Part shown: piece after piece, positions 23,177 to 39,170 of the stretch
How the letters are laid out: each line of letters starts with the position of its first letter
How positions within the stretch are numbered: the first letter of the stretch is position 1
Origin: Ursus arctos
Lineage: Eukaryota; Chordata; Mammalia; Carnivora; Ursidae
Direction of reading: 5' to 3'
Assembly: GCF_023065955.2 (NCBI RefSeq)
Contig: NW_026622769.1
Span: forward strand, 39,711 to 103,710
DNA length: 64,000 nucleotides
Translations under genes and position numbers: made by a program
The notes under the pieces: model-generated
What the model saw: the letters and a program-made list of their open reading frames with translations, nothing else
Databases searched by the model: none
What the model was told of the DNA's origin: nothing

Positions 23177-26016
23177 AAACAGCGTCATCCTAATAGGCCA
23201 TCAGAGCATGCATCCAAAAAGCAGAAGGGAAACATGCCAGAGAAATATTTCAGGAAGATAATTCATGACATTATGTTGACTCTCTGTGTTTTGTGATGGT
23301 TGTGATACTGGTCAACTCTAAAAATTTATGTTGCATGTTAGGATTTCTTTTCTCACTCTATTCACCTAATTTCAGATATTTGATTTTGTCTTCTATTTCT
23401 TGAAAACCGCACTATGCAGGAAAGAGTTAACACAGCGGGGCTAGGACCGCTCTCTTTGGTAAGACGTGCTCAGGAGGTTAGCTGGCAACTGGGAACTTCA
23501 ATTTCAGGAAGGCTCCTGCTGTTCCCTAAGAGTGGCTCACGGAGCCTCAGCTGTACAAACAAATATGGTTTATGCTGAACTCCTGCCTTCCTCCTGGGCA
23601 TCTGGAATTGGCGTATGTGCCTCCCTGATCAGCCCCCATGAACGCCCTAGGTGCTGAGTCTCCATGCACACTGTCACCGCTGGCTGCTGGGGGGCGTAGT
23701 GTGTCCTGTGGAGAAGGTTCTGGAAGCTGTGCTTGGTTCCCTAACTTTGCCACATGAACCTCATTCCTTTGCTGATTTAGATCACTACCCTTTCTCTGTA
23801 ATAAATCTCAGCCACTAGTTCAGCGATCTGTGCCAAACTCTACAAGCCCTGCAAGCAGAACACTGAATGCAGGAGTGGTTTGGGGATCTCAGACATACCT
23901 CTCAAATGTGTGTAAGTGTTAGGCCCCCAAACCTGGATCTACCCATGGTCACAACACAGGGTCAGAGAATCAAGGGGGCAGGGATGGCCGGCTAAAGTGG
24001 AGATGCTTCCATCTCCACTGGTTGGAGGTCTTAGTTCCCAGGGGTGGAGGGACCAGTCCCACCAACGGACACGGTAAAGGTTCCACTGATCTGGAGAGAA
24101 CAGCTGCCACCAGCCACTTTGGACCCTGGGATCCTTAGGCCCAGATTCAATATTACTGATTGTCCTGGGTTACTAGTGTCCCTGCTATGCAACTGGGGCA
24201 GGACACATGTGGGGACACCTGTAGGGCTTCCGCCTGCATCAGCAGACAGCCACCGAAGTCTTGACCCAATTAGAGCAGGGACAACACGAGCTCAGACTGC
24301 TGAGGGAAAAAGGCCCTTTCACTCCACCAATAACCAGCTGGGTCCAGCCAAAGAACTGAGAGCGGGGAGACGGCGGGTGGTGAGTCACAGAGGATGCGGC
24401 CATCACGGCCTCAGACCAGGAGCAGTGGCAGGACCATGGCTGGCTCCTGGCCCTCACGCTGCGCTCATCTGGGAGACGGGTACCTCGAAGGATGCACGGT
24501 GCCGGCAGGACTCGGGTTCTTGCCTGCTACGGTGTGTCCATTCTACCCGCTCTTATGGCCTGATGTTAATCTTGAGGGGCAGGGTCCACGGCCCTCCCCC
24601 TGATGCTGGCCAAACCTTTCTGATTGCCTTACCCCATATCGTCTGGTGGGAGTAATACTATATGACTTCTGAGTCTAGGTCTTAAAACACCAGACGTGCG
24701 CACCTTGTGGTCTTTTGAGGTTACCCTGGAGTCCAGGTGCCATGTTTCCAGGAAGCAGGGAGGCCATGGGTAGGTGTGCTGTCTCGCAGACCCAGGCGAG
24801 GTCCTGACCAGCAGTCAGCATCAACCACCAGAGACGTGAGAGAGGAAGCCCTCAAGACCGCAGCCGTCGCGATTTGCAGTGACGACGGGCAGGAAAGATG
24901 CTAAGTGCACACCACCTGGATGAGCCCAGGCAACGCTCAGGACCGCAAGACTTAATAACATAATTATTTTTTGTTATTCAAAGTCACTAAGGTTATGCAG
25001 CAAGAGATAAACAGACACACACACCCTACTCAATCCCTTTCTGGAAAGGCCTAGGGTATCTTCATTCTGAAAGGGAAAAAGAAGGCCCATTTTATTGCAC
25101 TGTGGGAGCTGGATATAAAGGGGGGGCATACTGGAACACAAGCCTGTGCACCTTCTTAGGCCCCCAGGGCATGTCACCTCCTCTCAATGAGTGTTGCAAT
25201 CTTTTAGGCTCCTCTTCCCACATTCAAACTGAAGCATGGACTCTGATTTCCAGAGCACTGCAGAGGGGCAGAAGAATGCAGCTGGTAGGGGGGAAATGAG
25301 CCTCCCCCTGGGGACCTGGCCACTGGGAAACACAGATACCTGGAGACAGGAGAAACCCAGGGAGGAAAGCCCTTCACTTCTCCCCCCTGTAGGCCCACTG
25401 GCAGTTCCGTTGCACTGGATTGACATGAGACACTGGAATACATCAAGCCAGGATATGGGAAAGAGTGACAGGAAGGAAGCAATACTTGGGACTGGCAAGG
25501 ATTATGTGAGAATGTAACACTCTTGGTGGGAAGAGAGGGGGAAAAGGAACTCTCACATTCACTCTTCATTCAGCACATCTCTATTGTGGGGTTCTATCCC
25601 CACAGCATAAGCCCCTAGATACACCCCTACTGCCCTCAATGGGGCAGCAGCTGGGATGCTCCTGGCACATCCACCCCGTGGATATCAAGCTGCCAACCAA
25701 AAATTAATGAGAGTTCCACAGGATTATTCGAGCAGATTTCATAAGGTGTTTTTTGAGTGAAAACCGGAAAAGTTTGTATAAAATTATCTCATTAAAAATA
25801 ATAACCAGAGTTCCAAATGCTACATGGCTGCACAACTGCACGTACGTGCGCCTGATGCATACGGAGTGTGGAGAAAAACACGGAAGGAACCCTCTACTAC
25901 AGTAAGGAAGACGATGTGGGGGCTGGGTGGGCGTGGGCAGAAGAGCCAAGCCAACGAGGAAAAGAAACTCTTAAATGCCCTATTGATGTGGGAAACAAAG
26001 GCAGAAAAAATTTTAT
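23177..26016. other. Intergenic, unresolved old repeats
   Basis: No gene recognised. Part of 23410-23960 (with TCTGTAATAAATCTCAGCCAC) resembles the polyadenylation part of an old LTR, but I cannot assign a family. The 203-codon plus frame at 24044-24655 has no family resemblance I can see and no splice context; I do not call it a gene. Confidence 0.4.
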
Positions 26017-26177
26017 TTTTTAGAAGATTTTATTTATTTATTTGACAGAGAGAGAGAATGCACAGGCACGGGGAACAGAAGGCAGAGGGAGAGGCAGGCT
26101 CCCCGCTGAGCAGGAAGCCCGACGCGGGGCTCAATCCCAGGACAGACGTCCAACTGACTAAGCCACCCAGGCACCCC
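26017..26177 (-). mobile_element. CanSINE
   Basis: Minus-orientation copy: AGATTTTATTTATTTATTTG, GA-rich body, CTCCCCGCTGAGCAGG, GAGCC-type head reading AGCCACCCAGGCACCCC. Confidence 0.9.
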
Positions 26178-26275
26178 CAGAAGAAAAATTATTAAATGTC
26201 CTTACTTCCTACAGCCCATCGACAGGTCCTTGAAACAGGCAGAGTGACCTTCCTCCAGGAGCTCAGCTCTCTCGA

Positions 26276-26740
26276 TGTTGACACTTTGCTAAGGGCAAAA
26301 GGCAATCTTAGCCAGACCTCCCTGCCCCCCGCCCCCAGGATCCTGTAAGGATATTTTACACATAAAAATTCCTTTAGAAATTTCCTTGATCTCTAAACCC
26401 CCAAGATACATGCTGGCAATCACCCCCCCCAAACATACGGCCCACTAATATACATGAAGGGTCTCATGACTCAGGTTTTATTAGACGGTAATAAATGACC
26501 TTTTCCCAACAGTAGCTAGCCCCCTCAAGGTCCTGGAAACCTTGCTTCCAAAATTCCTTAGAAACTTAAGTTATCCCTAACCCCCTCCCAGCTTGAAAGT
26601 ATATCATGGGCCACTCCTCATGACCCCAGAGCAGCTCTTTCTGCCCACAGGTCCTGCCCCCCGAGCTTTCATAAAAACACCTTTTTGCACCCAAAACATC
26701 TCAAGAATTCTTTCTTGGCCGGGGGCTTCGAACCCTAACA
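26276..26740 (+). mobile_element. Solitary retroviral LTR, class I-like
   Basis: Starts TGTTGACACTTTGC and ends CGAACCCTAACA, giving the TG...CA ends of an LTR. Near its right end it has the CTTTCATAAAAACACC then TTCTTTCTTGGCC order seen in gammaretrovirus-like (ERV1) LTRs. No gag, pol or env sequence is attached on either side, so it is probably a solo LTR left by recombination. Target-site duplication is not clear. Confidence 0.6.
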
Positions 26741-26774
26741 TCTTTCCTACATCACTATCTAAAGAGAATATGAG

Positions 26775-26973
26775 GGGCGTGGGGGTGGCTCAGATGGTTA
26801 AGCATCTGCCTTTGGCTCCCGTCACGATCCCTGGGGTCCTGGGAGTGAGTCCCGCCAAGGGAACCCCACCCAGCAGCGAGTCGGTTTCTCCCTCTCCCTC
26901 TCCCCTCTGCTCGTGCACTCCCTCTGTCAAATGAATAAATACAATCTTTTAAAAAATAAAATGAAAAATAAAA
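26775..26973 (+). mobile_element. CanSINE
   Basis: Plus-orientation copy with GGCTCAGATGGTTAAGCATC head and AAATGAATAAATACAATC tail, flanked by AATATGAG on both sides (right copy at 26974-26981). Confidence 0.88.
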
Positions 26974-27239
26974 AATATGAGCATGCGTGCGTACAATACA
27001 AATTATGCGTCAATATTTTTAATGGACAAATGTAAACACTAAACGGTAAGGAAAAAAAAAACACAAGGTGTGCCTCAGCGTGGGAGAATGGACGCATTTA
27101 TGGCTGCGGAAGAACTAGAAACCATCAGAGAAAGGACGCCGCTTCCTTCCAGCCCGAGCTGAGCTCGCCCGCCGGACCCGCAAGGACCCTCCTGGCTGGC
27201 TCAGCGGCGGAAACTAGCCAGCTGGCGGGCCAAGGCCGG

Positions 27240-27818
27240 CGGGGCGCAGGTGCAAGGGCGGGGCGGGGCGGGGCGGGGCGGAGCTCGGGCGCAGGTGCAG
27301 GCATCGGGCGGGGCGGAGCCAGCGGACGCAGGCGCAGGGGCTCGGTGGGGGCGGGGCCAGCAGGGCGCAGGCGTGGTGGTAGTCCTCAGAGCTTTGGGAC
27401 CTGGTGTAGGCGCGTGCTGTATAAACCAGGGAATTCCAGGGGAGCATACGGGCCTCCCCCACGACAAACCCAGGGGGGCGCGACCGGGGGATTCTTCCCC
27501 GAGCCGGTCCCCACCTTTGGCAGCCGTGGGACAGCTCCCCGAAACGGCCGCGGGCACAGTCTTCCTCCCCTGGGTCAGCACCGCTGAAGATTCCCGGGGC
27601 CGGAAGTGAGGGGGAAGCGTAGGTTCCCACGACCGGAAGTAGGGAAAATAGGGCCGTCTGGCACCCTGGGGGAACTGTAGTTGCCCGAGGCCGCAAGTGG
27701 GGGGTCGGACCGCCGGAAACCGTAGACCCCCGGGGTGGAGGGGTCGGAAGTGGGGGGTCAGAATAGTCGGGAACTGTAGTTCTGCGGGAGGCGGAAGCGC
27801 GGCTTGTAGCCGGGCAAC
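27240..27818 (+). promoter_or_regulatory. EXOSC4: EXOSC4 promoter with SP1, ETS and ZNF143-like sites
   Basis: A (GGGGC)n SP1 box cluster lies at about 27256-27284. Three ETS-type CGGAAGT sites follow at 27600-27608, 27633-27641 and 27745-27752. The element GGGAACTGTAGTT (reverse ACTACAGTTCCC, like the SBF/ZNF143 promoter motif) occurs twice, at about 27669-27682 and 27769-27782. There is no TATA box near the start. This is typical for a housekeeping promoter. Confidence 0.75.
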
Positions 27819-29708
27819 ATGGCGGGCCTGGAGCTCCTGTCGGACCAGGGCTACCGGGTAGACGGACGGCGCGCCGGGGAGCTGCGCAAGATCCAGGCGC
27901 GGATGGGCGTGTTCGCGCAGGCCGACGGCTCGGCCTACATCGAGCAAGGCAACACCAAGGCGCTTGCGGTGGTGTACGGGCCGCACGAGGCGAGTGGGCG
28001 TGCGCGAGCCGGGCGGGGTGCGCGGGGCCTCCGGGCTGCGCTGACTCTGGAGGCTCGGCTGCCGCGCGCCTCCGTTCACGCAGCCCATCTTCGGGGCCGC
28101 CGCGGCTCACTCGGAGTCAAAGCCGAAGTCCTTGCGGTGTGATGCACTGTGGTCCCCACCTTTCGCACCGGCCAGTGTCCCCTCCGCCCTGCACTCATCC
28201 TTGCTGTTCCTGGAAGCGCCAGGCGCGCTCCCGCTTCCTCCCCCTCCCCCTCCTCCTCCTCCTCCTCTCGGCTGTCCACTCTGACGTGACCTCCAGGGGA
28301 CGCGTCCCCCGACCACCTAACTCACGTGGCCAGCTCCCTCCCCTCCCATCACACCCTTCCCTGCGTTTCCATAACCAGTCACCTTAGACGTCAGTCAGTT
28401 CAACGAGCCCTTCGTTTGACTCCTCACTGGAAAGTAAACTCCGTGAGGACAGGGGCTGTAAATAAAACCTCCTGGTTTCATTGCCTTGTCTCCATTGCTG
28501 GAGAAGGGAAGAGCTCTGGGGTGGAAACAAGCGTGGCGCGTTTGCAGAGCAGAAGGGCTGCTCGTGGGGAGATGAGGAAGAACTCAAAATGGGATCGAGG
28601 TGTCTCTAGGGAGGCAAGAACTCGCCGCTTTTGTAGACCAGGGAAACTATTTAGGATTTTATCTCACACGTGCTGGGAGAGCTTTGGGAGGAGTAGAATA
28701 TGTGAGTGTTTAGAGGAGACGAAATCATACTCGATATTGGTGAACATACCCGCTCTGGCTACAAATGGAGAATGGGTTGGGAGGAGATGAGGCAGAGATG
28801 GAAACGGGGAGGCCTGTTAAGAGAAATCCTATCCAGGCATGAAGATGGCTTAGAGACTGGCCAACCGGCCCTCCTGCGGGCTGTTTTGGAGGTAAAGTAG
28901 CTGTGCTTATGGAGATGTTGGAAGTAGGAGGAGCGTGAGAGGGAAGCCGAGATCTGGGGCCTGAGCCAGAGGAGGGTGTAGTGTGAGCTGGGGAGCAGTG
29001 AGCCTGGCTCATGTGTCCATCCTCCCCCAGATCCGCGGCTCCCGAGCACGAGCCCTGCCAGACAGGGCCCTGGTGAACTGTCAGTATAGTTCTGCGACCT
29101 TCAGCACAGGTGAACGCAAGAGGCGACCACACGGGGACCGTAAGTCTTGCGAGATGGGCCTGCAGCTGCGTCAGACCTTCGAGGCAGCCATCCTTACGCA
29201 GCTCCACCCACGCTCCCAGATCGATATATATGTGCAGGTGAGCAAGTGGCAGCCACAGACCAGGGAGGGAGAGGGATGGAGGGGGAGGGGGAGATGGGGG
29301 CAGGGGTCAGGAGGCTAATGGACTGATGCCACTGGGGGGTTCCTGCAGGTGCTGCAGGCGGATGGTGGGACCTATGCAGCTTGTGTGAATGCAGCCACGC
29401 TGGCGGTGCTGGATGCCGGAATACCCATGCGGGACTTTGTGTGTGCCTGCTCAGCTGGCTTTGTGGACAGCACAGCCCTGGCGGACCTCAGCCACGTGGA
29501 AGAGGCAGCTGGCGGTCCCCAGCTGGCCCTGGCCTTGCTGCCGGCCTCAGGCCAGATTGCACTCCTTGAAATGGATGCCAGGCTACACGAGGACCACCTG
29601 GAGCAGGTGCTGGAGGCTGCTGCCCGGGCTGCCCGGGACGTGCACACACTGCTGGACCGTGTGGTCCGGCAGCATGTACGTGAGGCCTCTATTTTGCTAG
29701 GGGACTGA
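27819..29708 (+). CDS. EXOSC4: Exosome complex component RRP41
   Basis: Three exons: 27819-27989, 29031-29237, 29349-29708; 245 aa, the same as human. EXOSC4 is an RNase PH-like subunit of the hexameric ring of the nuclear and cytoplasmic RNA exosome, which guides RNA to the 3'-5' nucleases. The N-terminus MAGLELLSDQGYRVDGRR, GSAYIEQGNTKALAVVYGPHE and the RNase PH-type segment RKRRPHGDRKSCEMG are all present, and the end is VREASILLGD. The first intron uses a GC donor (GAG|GCGAGT at 27990) because no GT donor keeps the frame; the acceptor is a normal CCCCAG. Promoter just upstream is CpG-rich. A poly(A) signal follows the stop by 22 bp. Confidence 0.98.
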
Positions 29709-29730
29709 GCATCTGGCCCCCCATGCCCAG

Positions 29731-29736
29731 AATAAA
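29731..29736 (+). terminator. EXOSC4: EXOSC4 poly(A) signal
   Basis: AATAAA 22 bp after the stop codon; the 3' UTR is therefore very short. Confidence 0.85.
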
Positions 29737-34131
<4,395 letters not shown>

Positions 34132-34209
34132 TGTATGGCTCATACCCCTGCCGCGTCGAGATTGGGGTGGGAACTCCCCAAGCACCCCCGTGTTGTCTCC
34201 TTTTTGGGA

Positions 34210-34215
34210 AATAAA
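34210..34215 (+). terminator. GPAA1: GPAA1 poly(A) signal
   Basis: AATAAA about 80 bp after the stop codon, in GGGAAATAAACAGG. Confidence 0.85.
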
Positions 34216-35190
34216 CAGGAGTTTTGTTTCAGCTGCCCTTTGGGCTGTTGGCCAACTGTGCTGTCCGTGTGGGGCCCCCGAGCCCATGGGCGAGAACCTC
34301 TGCCTGAAGGCCTGGCCTTCCCACGTACCTCCTTCCTGGAGGGCACTGCCCTGGTCCACTGGCTGCTGGCAGGAATGAGGGCCCCAGCCACATGAGCCTC
34401 GGAGGAGAGCCTCAGGTGGACACTGGGCTTGGGACCTGGAAACGGCACATGCAGACCCTGCCCTGGCCCCCGCCCCACGAGCATCACGGTAGGAGGCAGG
34501 GTGCTGGGTGAGAAGAAATGTAGTGGGAGCAGGGCTTGGGGCCTGACGGGATGTGAGGTCCCCAGAGACCACACTGCTCTGTCTGCAGCACTGGAGTTGA
34601 AGAAGCAAAGGGGCTGGAGCCGCAGTCCTGCAGAGAAGGCCTGGGGTGTGGGAGGGGCACTTACCGAGGCCAGTACCTCGGTGTGGGTCTGGGAGAGGCA
34701 CTGGCCCAGCGACCCCTAAGAGGCAGGGCCAAGGTAGAGAAGCCCGCCCAGCGCCACCTCGGAACAGGCAGGCCACGGGTCCCCTGAAAGGAGTTGGGAG
34801 GCTAGTATCCATCCTGGAGGGAAGAAAGGGAAGAAAAAAGCAAAATATAGCTTTTTAGCGATGCCAGGGCCACGTCAGCTCCCAGGAGGGCCAAGGCAGC
34901 CCTGCCAGCACCTGATGGGGCAACAGAGCAGTCAGCCTCTTACAGGCCGTAGCGTGGGAGGAAGGCAGAGCAGTACCACATGGAGAGTGGACTCGGGACC
35001 CGTGTCCCTTCAGGGCCACACCCAGAATGGAGGAAGCTCTAGCCCTCAGAGCCCTGCTGGTTCTCTGCTGATGGGCACCTCTGTGTCCAGCGTCATGGGG
35101 GATGGCAGTGCAGCAAGGGTGTTGGAGACCCTACTGTCACTAGCAGCCTGTCATTGGCCTGCTTGTTCCCAAGATCTAGCTGGGACCTTT
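34216..35190. other. Intergenic, no gene seen
   Basis: GC-rich, no interspersed repeat that I recognise until the SINE at 35203. The long minus frame 33982-34812 is antisense to the GPAA1 end and runs on by chance. Confidence 0.5.
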
Positions 35191-35202
35191 AGTCCCTTGA
35201 TT

Positions 35203-35372
35203 ATTATTTTTTTTAAAGACTCTATTTATTAGAGAGCACAGAAGGAGAGGGAGAGGGTGGGGGCTCCCCGCTGAGCAGGGAGCCTGATGCGGGGCTGGAT
35301 CCCAGGACCCCGGGATCATGACCTGAGCCTAAGGCAGACGCATTACTGACTGAGCCGCCAGGCGCGCCATCC
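35203..35372 (-). mobile_element. CanSINE
   Basis: Minus copy with CTCCCCGCTGAGCAGGGAGC and a mutated head CCGCCAGGCGCGCC. Near-perfect target-site duplication AGTCCCTTGATT (35191-35202) and AGTCCCTTTATT (35373-35384). Confidence 0.93.
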
Positions 35373-35880
35373 AGTCCCTTTATTGTTGAACTGTTCTGCT
35401 TCTGAGGCTGGAGAGAGGCTTGTAGCCCCAGCACCCCAGGGTGCCTCCCAGGCTGGCCTCTGTGGAGTCTGTCCTCTCATAGGTCACGCACCCCTTCTCC
35501 GTGGCCTTGCCGTCTTCCAAGACACACAGACATCTCCGCTCTGTCTTCGTCTCCGCTGTCTCTGTCTTCGTGGGCTGGCGTCCTATACAAAATTTCTTCT
35601 AGGCCTTTTAGCCAGCCTTTGGCCTCAGTCAGTCATTTTTAACTGCATTTAGTCACTTAATGGACAAATCTTGAAAATACATTAAATTGTGGAACATACA
35701 AGTGGGGGCAAAAGCAAAAAGATCATCTTAGTTGTGTTCTGAACTTACCATGCAGAATTCTTCCTGTCTATACAAAAGACTGGAAACCGTGGGAATGACA
35801 AAGGTGATTGTCAGGGAAGTGGGGTTTCTGTTCTGATTTTCAGTAATATCACTTGTATTGTAAAAAAAATATCATTTTTT

Positions 35881-36067
35881 AAAAGATTTTATGTTTACTT
35901 ATTTGAGAGACAGAGATAGTGACAGCACAAGCAGAGGGAGAGGGAGGAGGAGACTCCCCGATGAGCAAGGAGCAAGGAGCCTGACGCGGGGCTCGATCCC
36001 AGCACCCAGGAATCATGACCTGAGCCGAAGGCAGACACTTAACTGACCGAGCCACACAGGCGCCCCT
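35881..36067 (-). mobile_element. CanSINE
   Basis: Minus copy starting AAAAGATTTTATG, ending GCCACACAGGCGCCCC. It contains a local duplication of GAGCAAG near 35962-35975. An AT-rich flank (ATATCATTTTTT / AATACATTTTTT) is the probable target duplication. Confidence 0.92.
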
Positions 36068-36100
36068 ACAATACATTTTTTAGAACAAGGAAATGTCAGG

Positions 36101-36215
36101 GCTGTCAGTTAAGTGTGCAGCTCTTGAGCTCACCTGAGGTATTGATCTCAGGGTTGTGACTTCAAGCCCCGCATTGGGCTCCAGGCTGGGCGTGGAGCCT
36201 TCTTCGAAAGAAAAA
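36101..36215 (+). mobile_element. Short old CanSINE-type copy with a perfect 17-bp duplication
   Basis: A short tRNA-like element (head about GCTGTCAGTTAAGTGTGCAG, box GTTGTGACTTCAAGCCCC, A-rich tail) flanked by AACAAGGAAATGTCAGG at 36084-36100 and again at 36216-36232. It has landed just beyond the neighbouring CanSINE. Confidence 0.9.
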
Positions 36216-36232
36216 AACAAGGAAATGTCAGG

Positions 36233-37650
36233 CTGTAAAAATGTCGGTCAGATGTACAAGGACAGAGTATAAGGTCCTAAATGCTTCGTTTTGATGGTGT
36301 GGCAGGGTCTGCGACTGTCCCCAGTACCTGTCTGTCTCAGTCACAGAGCCCAATTTTGATTCCTGTGCCTGGAGGTGTGGCCTTGTGACTATGCTGTGGC
36401 CAGTAGGGTAAGAACAGAAGCTTCCAGCGTGAATACCAAGCAAAGACCTCGCCCAGGGGGACCGGCCCTCTGAGCCCCATCCTTTCTCCTGCCCCCAGGA
36501 GTGTGGAAGTGATGTTGGAACGTGCAGTGTGTCTAAGACATGAGGTACGGCCTGTGTGAGAATGAGAATGGGAGAGAGGAACAGGCCGTCTCGGACCGTC
36601 CGAAGCAGCCGGGTTTGCTTAACTGGGCTTCATTTACTGGGAAGGGAAACCAGCTTGTACTGCATGTGAGCACACGGTTGTTTTCTGACACTCGGCTCCA
36701 GTTCCAGCCAATACAAGAGGGACTGCTGCTGACCCCAGCTCACAAGAGGGCTCTGCATGAATCTGGAAGTGTACAGCTACGGTGTTGGTAATCAGCTTAA
36801 TAGTAGCACTCATTTGTTGCTTGCTTCCCACACCCCAGAACGGAGGCACCATGGGGAGCAGGGACACTGTCTTTCTTATTTCCTGCCACTTTCCCAGCCC
36901 AGAGCCAGATACGCGGTAGAATATTCATCTGTATTTGTTAAATGAAAGAAAAAAAAGAAGCAGAAGGAGACCCTCTGGAGGTCCAGCAGGAAGCTCCAGG
37001 GGGCAGACCGGACCGCTTCCTCAGAGGCCTGGAGGGTTGCCTATGGCTAGTGTGGGGTGAGCACAGGAAGGTGAAGGTAGAGGCCCCCAGCCAGGCAGGC
37101 CACCCTCCACGCAGCTCAGAACACCCGGCAGCCTCCCCACAACCAGTCCCACTGCAGATGCCCTGCTTGGCCTTGGGACGCCTCTAGCAGCTCACCTGGG
37201 TGTCCCAGATTTCCTGTGCTCTTCTCAAACCCTTTGCCTGGTCACCCTACTCCACCTGAGGTTTCAATGTCGGCAGCTTGGGGGCTGCTCTGAACACCAT
37301 TATCCAAAAGCCGCTCCTGCGAGCCCCGCTGCCTTCATGGCCACGCTCAGGTCCTGTCTCGCCCAGGCCCCTCTTCTGAGGCCCCAGTGTGTCACCTCTA
37401 AGTCAGTATCCCAACCTGAACACCTCCCACCTGCATGCACCTTCTCCCTTAGCACGCTCAGGCGACGCTGGACCCGGCATCAGTCTTGTCCCTCTTCAGG
37501 GGATGCCCATCACTCCCAGGACAGAACCAAACTCCTTCCCTTGGTCTTCTTGTTCTTCACAACACCTCCATTGCCCCCGAAAGCAACCTGAACCTACGCC
37601 TCCTCCCCCTCCAGCCCCTGACACCACTGTTCTACTTTCTAACTGCAGAT
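36233..37650. other. Intergenic, no gene seen
   Basis: No exon recognised. The part 37180-37640 is CT-rich and may include a very old L2- or MIR-type fragment; I cannot assign it. Confidence 0.4.
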
Positions 37651-38892
37651 TCGGACTGTGATATGATGGCCCCTTGCACACGTGGTCTCCGTGTCTGGCT
37701 TCTTCCACTCAGCGTAATGCTGTCAGAATTCATCGTGTTGTAGTACGTGTCACAGCCTCCCTTGATGTGGCCAAATACGTCCCACTGTACGGACATGCCA
37801 CATTTTGGTGCCCATTTGTCCGCTGGTGGACGTTTGGGTTGTTGCCTCTTTTTTGGTTATTGCTGGTGAACCTGTCGGCATTCACCAACAGGTTTTTGGG
37901 TCAACGCGCTTTCTCTTGGGTGTGTACCTGGCAGAGTACAAAGCCCCAAGTCTCCGTCTTACCTGCTCCTGATGCATCCCGTATGTTTCGGTATGCTGTT
38001 TTTGTTTTCATTCACCTCAAGTTATTTTCTAATTTTCCCGTGATTTCTTCTTTGACTAACTGGTTATTTAGGAATACGTTATTTAATTTTTCACGTATCT
38101 GTGAGTTTCCCAAATTTATTTGTTATTTTTAATTTCATTCTGTTGTGGTCAAAAAAACGTGCTTTGTGTGCTATTACTACTTTTAAAAGTACTGAGACTT
38201 GTTTTATTTTCTAACATAATGGTGTGTCCTGAAGAACGTTCCACGTGCTCTTGAGAAGATGTGCTCTTGTGTCTGGTGTCCGTGAAGTCTCGCTGGCTTA
38301 CAGCGTCGTCCGGGTCTGCTCTTCGCTGAGCTTCTGTCCAGTCGTTCCGTCCGTTACTGAAAGCACTGAAGTCTCCAGCTATTACTGTTGAATTGTCTGT
38401 TTCTCCCTTCCGTTCCGTCAGCTTTTACTTCGTGTATCTTGGGGCAGTTAGGGAAACGTATCTTCATGACTGTCACGTCTTCCTGATGTATTGGTCCTTT
38501 TTTCATTATAAAATGTCCTTTTTTAACTCCAGTATCAATTTTTATTGTAAGGTCTGTACTGTTTGATATGAGTGTAGCCACTCCAGCTCTCTTTTGATGG
38601 TACGGATGGTATATCTTTTTCCACATTTTTACTTCCTATTTGTATCTTTGAATCTAAAGTTGGTTTCTTATAGACACCATATAGTTGGATTTTTTAATCC
38701 ATTACACCAATTTCTGCCTTTTAATTGGAGACTTTAATCCATGTAATTTTTTTTATTAAGATAGCTGTTTTCCAATGTACCATCTTATTTCTTTGACTGT
38801 ATCTTTTCAGTAATTTTCTTAGTGTTGCCCTTGAGATTACAACTGACATCTTAATTGCTAATCTGATTTAGGTTAACAGTAAATTAATTCTG

Positions 38893-38990
38893 GGGCACCT
38901 GGCTGGCTCAGTTGGTAGAGCATGGACTCTTGGATGCAGAGTTGTGAGTGTGAGCCCCATATTGGGTATAGAGATAACTTAAAATCTTTA
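38893..38990 (+). mobile_element. Old, short CanSINE
   Basis: GGGGCACCTGGCTGGCTCAG head, GTGAGCCCCATATTGGG box and a short AAAATCTTTAG tail; immediately followed by another copy in the same orientation. Confidence 0.85.
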
Positions 38991-39170
38991 GGGGCACCTG
39001 GGTGGCTCAGTTGGTTAAGCATCCAACTCTTGGTTTCAGCTCAGGTCATGATCTCGGGGTCATGGGATAGAACACCATGTCAGGCTCTGTGCATATATGC
39101 TGCTTGGGATACTCTCTCCCTGTGTTCCTCCCCCAACTCATGTGCACACGCGTGCGTGCTAATATTTAAA
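38991..39170 (+). mobile_element. CanSINE, tandem to the previous copy
   Basis: GGGGCACCTGGGTGGCTCAG head begins where the previous tail ends, so one copy inserted at the A-rich end of the other. Body ends in a CTCCCCCAACTCATGTGC segment. Confidence 0.88.

Noticed and set aside
24044..24655. 203-codon plus frame in the gene-poor interval
   Set aside because: No recognisable domain, no CpG promoter, no splice or poly(A) context; may be an old repeat.
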